A DNA stretch of 40,873 bases from Streptomyces coryli (GTDB lineage: Bacteria > Actinomycetota > Actinomycetes > Streptomycetales > Streptomycetaceae): NCBI RefSeq assembly GCF_011044975.1, contig NZ_JAAKZV010000044.1:1-40873 (forward strand). The letters are read 5' to 3'. A program made the position numbers and the translations under genes. Under the pieces are notes generated by a model that was given only the letters and a program-made list of their open reading frames with translations, did no database searches and was not told the DNA's origin. Shown piece by piece: positions 24,844 to 32,370 of the stretch (positions are counted from its first letter, which is position 1; each line of letters begins with the position of its first letter).

Positions 24844-25725
24844 ATGACCAGGACCACCTCACCGGGCCGGATCGCCGCCTGGGCCGCGATGGGCGCCATC
24901 GTGATCGTCACCCTGCTGCCGTTCTACTGGATCCTGCGCACCGCGCTCTCCGGCAACACCGCCCTCGTCGAGAACCCGTCCTCGCCGCTGCCCACCGGGT
25001 TCACCCTCGGCGGCTTCGAGCGGGCGCTGGGGATGCAGAGCACCGAGGAGGCCATCGCGCAGGGCGGCGCCGGCGCCTCCCTGGACTTCTGGCGCTATCT
25101 GCTCAACTCCACCATCACCTCCACCCTGATCACCGTCTGCCAGATCCTCTTCTCCGCCATGGCCGCGTACGCGTTCGCCCGGCTGCGGTGGCGCGGCCGG
25201 GACACGGTGTTCGGGCTGTTCCTGGCCGGGCTGATGGTGCCGACGATCTTCACGCTGCTGCCGAACTTCGTGCTCATCAAGGAGCTCGGCCTCATCGACT
25301 CGCTGCTCGGCATCTCGCTGCCGACGATGTTCATGACCCCGTTCGCGGTCTTCTTCCTGCGCCAGTTCTTCCTGAACCTGCCGCGGGAGGTCGAGGAGGC
25401 CGCCCTCCTCGACGGCGCCGGGAAGGTACGGATCTTCTTCCGGGTGCTGCTGCCGATGGCCGCCACCCCGGTCCTCACCCTCTCCGTGCTGACGTACATC
25501 ACCGCCTGGAACGACTACTTCTGGCCGCTGATGGTGTCGTACAGCGACAGCTCCCGGGTGCTCACCGTCGCGCTCGCGGTCTTCCGCGCGCAGACCCCGC
25601 AGGCCGGCACCGACTGGTCCGGGCTGATGGCGGCCACCCTCATCGCCGCGCTGCCGATGCTCGTGCTCTTCCTCGTCTGCGCGCGGCGCATCGTCAACTC
25701 CATCGCCTTCACCGGAATCAAGTAG
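24844..25725 (+). CDS. Sugar ABC transporter permease, MalG/UgpE type (aldarate locus)
   Basis: The 293-residue second permease, with six hydrophobic segments and an EAA loop (EEAALLDGAGKVRIFFRVLLP) near residue 185. AAGGAG lies 8 bases before the ATG, and the gap to the first permease is 19 bases. It would form the channel with the preceding subunit and be driven by a shared MsiK-type ATPase encoded elsewhere. Confidence 0.95.
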   Translation: MTRTTSPGRIAAWAAMGAIVIVTLLPFYWILRTALSGNTALVENPSSPLPTGFTLGGFERALGMQSTEEAIAQGGAGASLDFWRYLLNSTITSTLITVCQILFSAMAAYAFARLRWRGRDTVFGLFLAGLMVPTIFTLLPNFVLIKELGLIDSLLGISLPTMFMTPFAVFFLRQFFLNLPREVEEAALLDGAGKVRIFFRVLLPMAATPVLTLSVLTYITAWNDYFWPLMVSYSDSSRVLTVALAVFRAQTPQAGTDWSGLMAATLIAALPMLVLFLVCARRIVNSIAFTGIK

Positions 25726-25737
25726 GGAGGGGCCGCC

Positions 25738-27090
25738 ATGAAACGACCCGGTATCCGCAGCCGCCTGTGCGGCCTGCTCGCGCTGACCCTCACGGCCCTC
25801 GCCGGCTGCGGTACGGGCGGCGATTCGGCCGCGAGCGCGCGCACCGTCACGTACTGGCTCTGGGACGCCAATCAGATGCCCGCCTACGCGGCCTGCGCCA
25901 AGGACTTCGAGAAGGCGAATCCGGGCCTCGACGTGCAGATCTCCCAGATGGGCTGGGACGACTACTGGACCAAGCTCACCGCGAGCTTCATCGCCGGCAC
26001 CCAGCCCGACGTCTTCACCAACCATGTGCAGAAGTTCCCGCAGTTCGCCGACCTGGAGGTGCTCGCCCCGCTCGACGAGCTCGCCGCCACCAAGGGGATA
26101 CGGGACGACGCCTACCAGCCAGGCCTCGCCGGCATCTGGAAGGGCCCGGACGGGCACCGCTACGGGGCGCCCAAGGACTGGGACACCGTCGCCCTGTTCT
26201 TCAACCAGAAGATGGTGCGCGAGGCCGGACTCACCGCGAAGGATCTCGACGGCCTCAGCTGGAATCCGAAGGACGGCGGCAGCTTCGAGAAGGCGATCGC
26301 CCGCCTCACCGTGGACGCCAAGGGCCGCCGCGGCGACGAGAAGGGCTTCGACAAGAACAACGTCAAGGTCTACGGCCTCGCCACGAACGGCGCGGGCGAC
26401 GCCGACGGCCAGACCACCTGGTCCCCGTTCACCGGCTCCGCCGGCTGGCACTACACCGGCAACAAGCCCTGGGGCAGCCGCTATCACTACGACTCCGGCA
26501 CCTTCCAGTCCGTCATCGAGTGGTATTTCGGCCTGGCGGAGAAGGGCTATCTGCCCCCGTTCACCGTGTATTCGGAATCCAACGGCCCCGAGACCCAGCT
26601 CGGCTCCGGAAAGGCGGCGACCGCCCTGCACGGCTCCTGGATGGCGCAGACCATCTACGGCTTCAAGGACGTGCAGGTCGGCACCGTACGCACCCCGGAA
26701 GGCCCCACCGGCAAGCGCGCCACCATGATGAACGGCCTCGCCGACTCCATCACCAAGAACGCCCGCAACAAGGCGGGCGCCGCGAAGTGGGTCGCCTATC
26801 TCGCCTCCGCCGAGTGCCAGCGCACCGTCGGCCGCTACGGCATCGTCTTCCCGGCCACGCCGAGCGGCACCGAGGCGGCGGTGGCCGCGTACGAGAAGGA
26901 CGGCATCGACACCTCGGCCTTCACCCGGCCGGTCGCCGACAAGACCACCTTCTCCTTCCCCATCACCAGCTATGCCGCCGACGTCTACGCGCTGATGCGG
27001 CCCGCCATGCAGGACATCTACACCAACGGGGCGCCCGTCAGCGGCCTCGACGAGACCAACAGCCAGATCAACTTCCTGCTCTCGCAGTAG
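25738..27090 (+). CDS. Sugar ABC transporter solute-binding lipoprotein (aldarate locus)
   Basis: A 450-residue family 1 binding protein. A basic start is followed by a lipoprotein signal and lipobox LAGC, then RTVTYWLWDANQMPAY. Aromatic residues spread through the chain (WDDYWTKLT, WSPFTGSAGWHYTG) suit a carbohydrate ligand. GGGAGG precedes the ATG, 12 bases after the permease stop. The ligand is unknown. The neighbouring aldarate dehydratase suggests a uronic-acid-containing or easily oxidised sugar, but binding proteins of this family usually take neutral oligosaccharides, so the link is indirect. Confidence 0.92.
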   Translation: MKRPGIRSRLCGLLALTLTALAGCGTGGDSAASARTVTYWLWDANQMPAYAACAKDFEKANPGLDVQISQMGWDDYWTKLTASFIAGTQPDVFTNHVQKFPQFADLEVLAPLDELAATKGIRDDAYQPGLAGIWKGPDGHRYGAPKDWDTVALFFNQKMVREAGLTAKDLDGLSWNPKDGGSFEKAIARLTVDAKGRRGDEKGFDKNNVKVYGLATNGAGDADGQTTWSPFTGSAGWHYTGNKPWGSRYHYDSGTFQSVIEWYFGLAEKGYLPPFTVYSESNGPETQLGSGKAATALHGSWMAQTIYGFKDVQVGTVRTPEGPTGKRATMMNGLADSITKNARNKAGAAKWVAYLASAECQRTVGRYGIVFPATPSGTEAAVAAYEKDGIDTSAFTRPVADKTTFSFPITSYAADVYALMRPAMQDIYTNGAPVSGLDETNSQINFLLSQ

Positions 27091-27121
27091 CTCAAGACCC
27101 GCCAAGTGAAAGGCACCTGTA

Positions 27122-28318
27122 GTGACGTTCTCCATCGGCATCGTGGGCGCCGGCCAGTTCGCCGGCCAGTTCGCCAAGCTGTTCCGCGCCCACCCCGGCG
27201 TCCGCGCCGTCCACGCCACCGACCTGCTGCCCGAGCGCGCCGACCAGCTGGTCGCCGCCGAGCGGCTCGCCGGGTCCTTCCCGTCGTACGAGGCCATGCT
27301 GGCCGCCGCGGACATCGACGCGGTCGGGATCTTCACCCAGCGCTGGACCCACGGCCCGCTGGTGGTGCAGGCGCTGCGGGCCGGCAAGCACGTGTATTCG
27401 GCGGTGCCCATGGCGATCACCCAGGAGGAGATCGCGGAGATCATCGACGTGGTACGGGAGACCGGGCTCACCTACATGATGGGCGAGACCAGCCACTACA
27501 ACCCGGCCACCGTCCACGCCCGCAACCAGATCGCCGAGGGCGCCTTCGGCCGGCTCTTCTACGCCGAGGGCGACTACGTCCACGACATGGACCTCGGCTT
27601 CTACGACGCGTACCGCTACAGCGGCGGGGACAACTGGAAGGCCACCGCCAGCTATCCGCCGCTGCTCTACCCCACCCACTCGGTGGGCGGCGTGCTCGGC
27701 GCCTGGCAGACGCACGCGGTCAGCGTCTCCGCGATCGGAGTGCCCGACGACCGCGGGGACGGGGTCTTCGACGCCGAGGTCAGCCAGTTCGGCAACGACC
27801 ACTCCAACGCCACCGCGCTGTTCGAGGTCGCGGGCGGCGGCTCGTTCCGTACGAATGAATTCCGCCGGGTCGGCTATCCCTCGCACATCCGTGAGTCGCG
27901 GTTCCGGTTCTTCGGGACCGAGGCCTCGATGGAGCAGCTCGCCACGGTGAGCTTCTGGCAGGACAAGAAGGGGGCCACGGACATCAGCGAGCTGCTGCAG
28001 CCGAAGCCGACGCTCTCCCCGGACGACCCGTCCCTCGAGCACATCTCCCCCGCGCTGCGCGACGCCTTCACCTCCGGCTCGGCGCCGGTGCACGACCGCT
28101 CGCAGCTGCCCGCCGAGTTCCAGCACCTGCCGAACGGCCACGAAGGCAGCCACCACTTCCTGGTGGACGACTTCGTGACGGCGGTCAACGCGGGTACGCA
28201 GCCCTCGGTGAACGCCTGGGTGGCGGCGCGCTACACGCTGCCGGGGATCGTCGCGCACGAGTCCGCCAAGCGGGGCGGCGAGCGGCTGGCGATTCCGGAC
28301 TTCGGGGAGCCGGGCTGA
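27122..28318 (+). CDS. Gfo/Idh/MocA-family oxidoreductase lacking the EKP lysine
   Basis: A 398-residue protein with an N-terminal Rossmann motif (GIVGAGQFAGQF) and the usual C-terminal alpha/beta domain, with MGETSHYNPATVHARNQI and LLYPTHSVGG. Members oxidise or reduce sugars or sugar acids with NAD(P). The signature EKP, whose lysine contacts cofactor and substrate, here reads AVP (HVYSAVPMAIT, Val95 in place of Lys), so the chemistry may differ from ordinary dehydrogenases. A role outside simple oxidation, as in the GH109 relatives, cannot be excluded. Start GTG, with AAAGG 8 bases before it. It is the last gene of the ABC operon, 31 bases after the binding protein. Confidence 0.88.
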   Translation: MTFSIGIVGAGQFAGQFAKLFRAHPGVRAVHATDLLPERADQLVAAERLAGSFPSYEAMLAAADIDAVGIFTQRWTHGPLVVQALRAGKHVYSAVPMAITQEEIAEIIDVVRETGLTYMMGETSHYNPATVHARNQIAEGAFGRLFYAEGDYVHDMDLGFYDAYRYSGGDNWKATASYPPLLYPTHSVGGVLGAWQTHAVSVSAIGVPDDRGDGVFDAEVSQFGNDHSNATALFEVAGGGSFRTNEFRRVGYPSHIRESRFRFFGTEASMEQLATVSFWQDKKGATDISELLQPKPTLSPDDPSLEHISPALRDAFTSGSAPVHDRSQLPAEFQHLPNGHEGSHHFLVDDFVTAVNAGTQPSVNAWVAARYTLPGIVAHESAKRGGERLAIPDFGEPG

Positions 28319-28329
28319 CGGCGGGCGGG

Positions 28330-29124
28330 TCAGCGCAGGCCGTGGCGGCGTGCCGTGAGGCGCAGCACGGTCTCCCGGGGGACCAGCCGACGGAGCGCGA
28401 AGACCACCGGGGCGTTGCTGCCGACCGCGTACAGCGGCTTCGGACGGCGGGCCTCGATGGCGCGCAGCACGGTCGCCGCCACCTGCTCCGCGGTGATGCC
28501 GCTCGCCTCGTTCGCGTTGAGGGCGGCGAGCATCGTGTCGTATTCATCCCGGAAAGGTGAATCGTCCGCTACGTACTGAGTGCGCCGCTCGCTGATGCCC
28601 GTCGCGATCGAGCCCGGCTCGACGGTCGTGATCCCGACGCCGTATCCGGACACCTCGCGGCGGGCGGCGAGCGCGAAGCCCTTGATCGCGGCTTTTGAGG
28701 CGGTATAGGAGGACCGGTACGCGAGCGGGAAGCTCGCCAGCATCGAGCCGACCATGACCACCCGGCCGTAGCGGCGCTCGCGCATGCCCGGCAGCAGCAG
28801 CTGGGTGAGGTGGACGGCGCCGAAGACATTGGTCTGGAAGAGCCGCCGCACCGCGTCGGGCGGCAGCTCCTCCAGGGGGCCGCTCTGACTCTCGCCCGCG
28901 TTGTTGACCAGGATGTCCACCGCTCCGGCGGCCGCGGCGCAGGCCTCGATGCTCGCGTCGTCGGTGAGGTCGAGCGGGAGATACGTCACGCCCGGCACCG
29001 GCTCGGCGATCTTCTCGGGGTCGCGGCTGGTGCCGTACACCGTGTCGCCCTGCCGTACGAGCGCGGCGGCGACCGCGGCGCCGATGCCGGAAGAGGCGCC
29101 GGTGACGAGCGCGGTCCTGGGCAT
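28330..29124 (-). CDS. Short-chain dehydrogenase/reductase
   Basis: A classical SDR of 264 residues. The cofactor motif TGASSGIG is at residues 8-15, LVNNAGE follows, and the catalytic Ser is in VMVGSMLASF with YRSSYTASKAA giving Tyr and Lys (YxxxK). An SDR-type PGSIATGI loop follows the active site. AGGAGG lies 7 bases before the ATG at 29124; the longer open frame upstream overlaps the Crp-site region and is not favoured. It converges on the Gfo/Idh/MocA gene with only 11 bases between stops. The substrate is unknown; membership of the sugar module is possible but not shown. Confidence 0.92.
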   Translation of the reverse strand: MPRTALVTGASSGIGAAVAAALVRQGDTVYGTSRDPEKIAEPVPGVTYLPLDLTDDASIEACAAAAGAVDILVNNAGESQSGPLEELPPDAVRRLFQTNVFGAVHLTQLLLPGMRERRYGRVVMVGSMLASFPLAYRSSYTASKAAIKGFALAARREVSGYGVGITTVEPGSIATGISERRTQYVADDSPFRDEYDTMLAALNANEASGITAEQVAATVLRAIEARRPKPLYAVGSNAPVVFALRRLVPRETVLRLTARRHGLR

Positions 29125-29243
29125 GTGGTTACCTCCTGGTAGGTGGCCGCAGCCTAACCGCGGGGCGGGCAGAAGCCGAGGGGTCCGGCGATCAGTCCGG
29201 CTCGTAGCCGAATGTCCAGTTTGAGAAATTCGGGACCTAAGTC

Positions 29244-29257
29244 GTGACAAGGGTCAC
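29244..29257. promoter_or_regulatory. Crp (cAMP receptor protein) binding site
   Basis: GTGACAAGGGTCAC matches the streptomycete Crp consensus GTG-N6-GNCAC at every fixed position and is also a perfect 5-bp palindrome. It lies about 140 bases upstream of the likely promoter of the LysM gene. The muralytic gene rpfA of S. coelicolor is known to be under Crp and c-di-AMP riboswitch control, so the arrangement is meaningful. Confidence 0.7.
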
Positions 29258-29393
29258 GCCGTTGAGGTCTCGGGGTGGCCCGCTCCGGTCATTTTCCCGG
29301 CGCCGTGCGGGAGTTGAGTGCGAACGACGTACGGGCCGAAGGTCATTCCCGTAGGGATTTACCCCGACCGAATTGTTTCTTTGAATTCGAGGC

Positions 29394-29423
29394 TTGTTTC
29401 CGCCGGGGGTGTCTGCCTAGTGT
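29394..29423 (+). promoter_or_regulatory. Promoter of the riboswitch/LysM transcript
   Basis: TTGTTT (29394-29399), an 18-base spacer and TAGTGT (29418-29423). The predicted start near 29430 gives a leader of about 200 bases, long enough to hold the riboswitch. Confidence 0.6.
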
Positions 29424-29479
29424 CGGCGACCAGCCGGACGGACCGCCTAATCCTGCCGCCGTCCGGTACCCGACCACAG

Positions 29480-29610
29480 ACGCTTTCGGCAGGAGCGGGG
29501 GAACCAGGTAAGTCGCCGGTCCGGATTCGTTTCCGGAACGGCTTGGGGTGAAGCCGCCGAACATGGCGGCCGGGCAGCTCCAGCCCGAACCCGACAGCTC
29601 ACCTCGCAGG
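29480..29610 (+). ncRNA. ydaO/yuaA-type c-di-AMP riboswitch
   Basis: The conserved blocks appear in order: GCGGGGGAACCAGGTAAG near 29495, GGGGTGAAGCCGCC at 29544-29557 with CGGCGGGC-like pairing via GGCGGCCGGGCAGC at 29564-29577, then CCCGAACCCGACAGCTCACC at 29584-29603 and CGCAGGCG. These are the hallmarks of the c-di-AMP riboswitch found before cell-wall hydrolase genes in actinomycetes. Binding of c-di-AMP normally lowers expression of the downstream gene. The exact ends are estimated. Confidence 0.9.
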
Positions 29611-29629
29611 CGCCGGAGAGGAATTCGTC

Positions 29630-30409
29630 ATGCCTGCAAAGGGTAAGCACCGCCGTCCCAAGAAGAGTCCGATCAGCCGCGGCATGGCCGTCGCGGGCAC
29701 CAGCGGGGCCGCCCTGGCCCTGCCGCTGGTCGGCGCCACCGTCGCGAGCGCCGCTGGTCAGTCCGCCCCCGCCGCCACCTCCGCGCACACCGCGGCGCAC
29801 GTCGCCGAGGCCGCCAAGACCGCCGCGCCGCAGGCCGGCACCGCCACCACCTATTCCGTGGTCAAGGGCGACTCCCTTTCCACCATCGCCCACGAGCACG
29901 ATGTGGACGGCGGCTGGAAGGCGCTCTACCAGGACAACAAGAAGGCCGTCGGCGACAACCCGCGGGTTATCCGCCCGGGCCAGAAGCTGTCCGTGGACGG
30001 CGACCAGAAGCCCGCCAAGTCCGAGGCCAAGAAGGCGTCCACGGAGGAGAAGTCCGCCAAGCCCACCGAGGCAAAGCAGGCGAGCTACCCGGACAACCTC
30101 GACGGCTGGATCAACGAGGCCCTCTCCATCATGAAGGAGAAGGGAATCCCGGGCAGCTACGACGGAATTCACCGCAACATCATGCGTGAGTCCGGCGGCG
30201 ACCCGAACGCCCAGAACGGCTGGGACATCAACGCCCAGAACGGCACCCCGTCCAAGGGTCTGCTCCAGGTGATCCAGCCGACCTTCGACTCGTACCACGT
30301 CGAAGGCACCTCGACGAGCCTCACCGACCCGGTGGCGAACATCGTGGCCGCGTGCAACTACGCGGCCGACCGGTACGGCTCGATCGACAACGTGAACGGC
30401 CCGTACTGA
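29630..30409 (+). CDS. Secreted LysM-domain lytic transglycosylase-like protein
   Basis: A 259-residue cell-wall enzyme. A basic start and a signal segment to about residue 42 are followed by a LysM peptidoglycan-binding domain (TYSVVKGDSLSTIAHEHDV to GQKLSV, about 74-122), a Lys/Ala/Glu-rich linker, and an SLT-type catalytic domain (about 155-259). IMRESGGDPNAQN carries the catalytic Glu187, followed by SKGLLQVIQPTF. It would cleave peptidoglycan during growth, septation or spore germination. GGAGAGG lies before the ATG. The upstream Crp site and c-di-AMP riboswitch imply dual second-messenger control, as known for rpfA; the catalytic domain here is SLT rather than Rpf. Confidence 0.92.
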   Translation: MPAKGKHRRPKKSPISRGMAVAGTSGAALALPLVGATVASAAGQSAPAATSAHTAAHVAEAAKTAAPQAGTATTYSVVKGDSLSTIAHEHDVDGGWKALYQDNKKAVGDNPRVIRPGQKLSVDGDQKPAKSEAKKASTEEKSAKPTEAKQASYPDNLDGWINEALSIMKEKGIPGSYDGIHRNIMRESGGDPNAQNGWDINAQNGTPSKGLLQVIQPTFDSYHVEGTSTSLTDPVANIVAACNYAADRYGSIDNVNGPY

Positions 30410-30435
30410 GCCCGTACTGAGGGATAGAGAGCCGT

Positions 30436-30478
30436 AAGGAGGGGGCGGTCGCTGCTCGGGGGCGACCGCCCCCTCCTT
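30436..30478. terminator. Strong bidirectional terminator
   Basis: A perfect 17-bp stem (30436-30452 with 30462-30478) around a 9-base loop. It starts with AAGGAGG and ends CCTCCTT. It lies between the converging LysM and isomerase-like genes. Confidence 0.9.
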
Positions 30479-30493
30479 GCTGTCTGCGCGGCG

Positions 30494-31303
30494 CTATTTG
30501 CGCAGCCAGAAGCTCGTCCGCTCCAGCCACAGCGCCAGCAGCTCCGTATCCCCGTGCGTCTCCAGCTCCGGGATCGCGCGGCGCCCATAGAGCAGCAGCT
30601 GCAGGTCGGCGAGCGGGGCGCGGACCGCCACCGCCGCCTTCTTGTGCGCCCGTTGCCAGTACGGCAGTTCGCCGGTGAGGTCGACATGCCACTCGGCGGG
30701 CTCCGGGCCGCCGTCGGCGGCGTCCGTGGCGTGCAGATGTAGGGTGCGGCCCGGGCCGAGGAGCGGCGGCGCGTCCTGCGGGGCCGCCTCCAGAACGCGG
30801 GGGAGGGCGGCGAAGCCCATCCACTCGTCCACGGCGTCCTGCGCCATCGGCGGGTTGGCGGTGAACGGGGTCCCGGTGGAGAGCACGGCGTCCGCGGCGT
30901 GCACGGTCGTCTCGTGGGTCATGCGGCGGGCCCAGAAATGTGCGGTGCCGCCGGGGGCCACGGTCCATAGCGGGGCGTCGGGGCCGGCCTCCCGCAGCGC
31001 GTCGGTGAGCAGGCCCGCGCCCTCGGCGACCCAGCGGCCCAGGGCGGCCGGGTCGGCCGCGTCGCCGGGAGCGGAGACGTCGTACGTGGCGTCGTGGGGT
31101 ACGGGTCCGGTGGCCCGGGTCCGTACCACCTCCGCCGCCCAGCGATGGGTGCCGCCCACGTGCCGGGCGAGCTCGACGAGGGTCCAGCCGGGGCAGGACG
31201 GGACGTCGGTGGCGGCGGGATCACCGGCCTTGAGCGCGGCACGCAATTCGTCGGAGCGGGAGCGGATTTCGGTGCAGTACGCCTCATAGCTCACGTCAGT
31301 CAC
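30494..31303 (-). CDS. Mycothiol-dependent maleylpyruvate isomerase-like (DinB-fold) protein
   Basis: A 269-residue member of the actinobacterial maleylpyruvate isomerase-like family (DinB four-helix fold, mycothiol as probable cofactor). The N-terminal PSCPGWTLVELARHVGGTHRWA gives the first metal-ligand His48, and RRMTHETTVHAADA (about residues 126-139) supplies the H/E/H cluster. The C-terminal part (ELPYWQRAHKKAAVAVRAPLADLQLLLYGR) is the usual SCP2-like tail. No aromatic catabolic genes lie nearby, so the substrate is unknown. The GTG at 31303 has TACGGT 6 bases before it and no ribosome binding site, so it is probably leaderless; GTG at 31294 is the alternative. Confidence 0.88.
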   Translation of the reverse strand: MTDVSYEAYCTEIRSRSDELRAALKAGDPAATDVPSCPGWTLVELARHVGGTHRWAAEVVRTRATGPVPHDATYDVSAPGDAADPAALGRWVAEGAGLLTDALREAGPDAPLWTVAPGGTAHFWARRMTHETTVHAADAVLSTGTPFTANPPMAQDAVDEWMGFAALPRVLEAAPQDAPPLLGPGRTLHLHATDAADGGPEPAEWHVDLTGELPYWQRAHKKAAVAVRAPLADLQLLLYGRRAIPELETHGDTELLALWLERTSFWLRK

Positions 31304-31309
31304 CGGACC

Positions 31310-31315
31310 ACCGTA
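31310..31315 (-). promoter_or_regulatory. -10 box of a probable leaderless promoter (isomerase-like gene)
   Basis: On the minus strand TACGGT, then GGTCCG, then the GTG start. It fits TANNNT with the transcription start on the start codon. Confidence 0.5.
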
Positions 31316-31324
31316 ACCCGGTCG

Positions 31325-32308
31325 CTAGCGTGCGCAGCGGAACCCGATGTTGCCCCCTGAGCTGTCCGGCTCATTGCTGCTGCGGGCCGCGACCCGGTAG
31401 CGGTTGCAGTACGAGCGGTGGCACATGTACGAGCCGCCCCGCATCACCCGGGACGTCCCGGACGGCGGCCCGTCGGGGTTCTTCCGCCGCGCGTCGGGGC
31501 GCGTGTGCCAGTCGGCGCTGAACCAGTCCGCGCACCACTCCCACACGTTCCCCGAGACGTTGTACAGCCCGAAGCCGTTCGGCTCGTACGCGTCCACCGG
31601 CGCCGTGCCGAGGTAGCCGTCCTCGCCGGTGTTCTTGGACGGGAAGCTGCCCTGCCAGATGTTGCAGCGGTGCTCGCCGTCCGGCGTCAGCTCGTCGCCC
31701 CACGGGTAGCGGGCGCCGGCCAGGCCGCCGCGGGCCGCGTACTCCCACTCGGCCTCGGTCGGCAGCCGCAGCCCGGCCCAGTGCGCGTACGCCTCCGCGT
31801 CGGACCAGGACACGTGCACCACGGGATGGTCCGCGCGGTCGTCGAGCGACGACCCGGGCCCCTCGGGATGCCGCCAGTCGGCGCCCGGGACGCCGCACCA
31901 CCACGGGGTCTGCTCGGGGCGGCGGGAGCTGCGGCGCAGCTCGGCGGGGAGGAAGCGGGCGAAGACGTAGCTCCAGCCGAAGCGCTCGGCCTCGGTGACG
32001 TAGCCGGTGCGGTCGGCGAAGTCGGCGAAGCGGGCGTTGGTGACGGCGTACGTGTCGATCTCGAACGGCGCGAGGTGCACCTCGCGCACCGGCCCCTCGC
32101 CGTCGGCGGGGAAGCCCTCGGCGTCCTCCGTGCCCATGAGGAAGCTGCCGCCGCGGAGGGAGGTGAGGGCGGCGGTGTGCTGAGACGGGCCCAGGGGCTC
32201 GGGCGGCGCCTGGACCACCCGCGCGGCGCCGGGTGCCGCGAGGGTCACCGGTTCAGGGCCTGCGCCCGTACGTCCAGGGGTGCAGCATGCGCGACCGTGC
32301 TCACTCAT
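31325..32308 (-). CDS. Formylglycine-generating enzyme (sulfatase-modifying factor)
   Basis: Converts the Cys of CxPxR motifs in type I sulfatases into formylglycine, with a copper cofactor and oxygen. The 327-residue protein has the FGE fold: GGSFLMGT, VTNARFADF, DHPVVHVSWSDAEAYAHWAG, LPTEAEWEYAARGG, NVWEWCADWF. The active-site pair Cys296 and Cys301 sits in GGSYMCHRSYCNRYRVAARS, the same spacing as the S. coelicolor enzyme (Cys272/Cys277). The ending NIGFRCAR is complete. These cysteines separate it from FGE-like proteins such as EgtB. No sulfatase is encoded in the window, so it must act on proteins encoded elsewhere. TAGCGT lies 6 bases before the ATG, suggesting leaderless expression. 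Confidence 0.95.
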   Translation of the reverse strand: MSEHGRACCTPGRTGAGPEPVTLAAPGAARVVQAPPEPLGPSQHTAALTSLRGGSFLMGTEDAEGFPADGEGPVREVHLAPFEIDTYAVTNARFADFADRTGYVTEAERFGWSYVFARFLPAELRRSSRRPEQTPWWCGVPGADWRHPEGPGSSLDDRADHPVVHVSWSDAEAYAHWAGLRLPTEAEWEYAARGGLAGARYPWGDELTPDGEHRCNIWQGSFPSKNTGEDGYLGTAPVDAYEPNGFGLYNVSGNVWEWCADWFSADWHTRPDARRKNPDGPPSGTSRVMRGGSYMCHRSYCNRYRVAARSSNEPDSSGGNIGFRCAR

Positions 32309-32314
32309 GGCTCG

Positions 32315-32320
32315 ACGCTA
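32315..32320 (-). promoter_or_regulatory. -10 box of a probable leaderless promoter (FGE gene)
   Basis: Minus-strand TAGCGT, then CGAGCC, then ATG. It fits TANNNT, and no ribosome binding site is present. Confidence 0.5.
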
Positions 32321-32370
32321 TGTCGTGCCGTGATGGACGTCCAGGCCGGTTTTGCGCGGTATGGCAGGAC

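Noticed and set aside
24859-27471. Very long open frame on the minus strand opposite the permease and binding-protein genes
   Set aside because: It reads as Gly/Arg/Val/Glu-rich sequence with no family features and exists because high-GC third positions leave the antisense frame open. The plus-strand genes have clear motifs.
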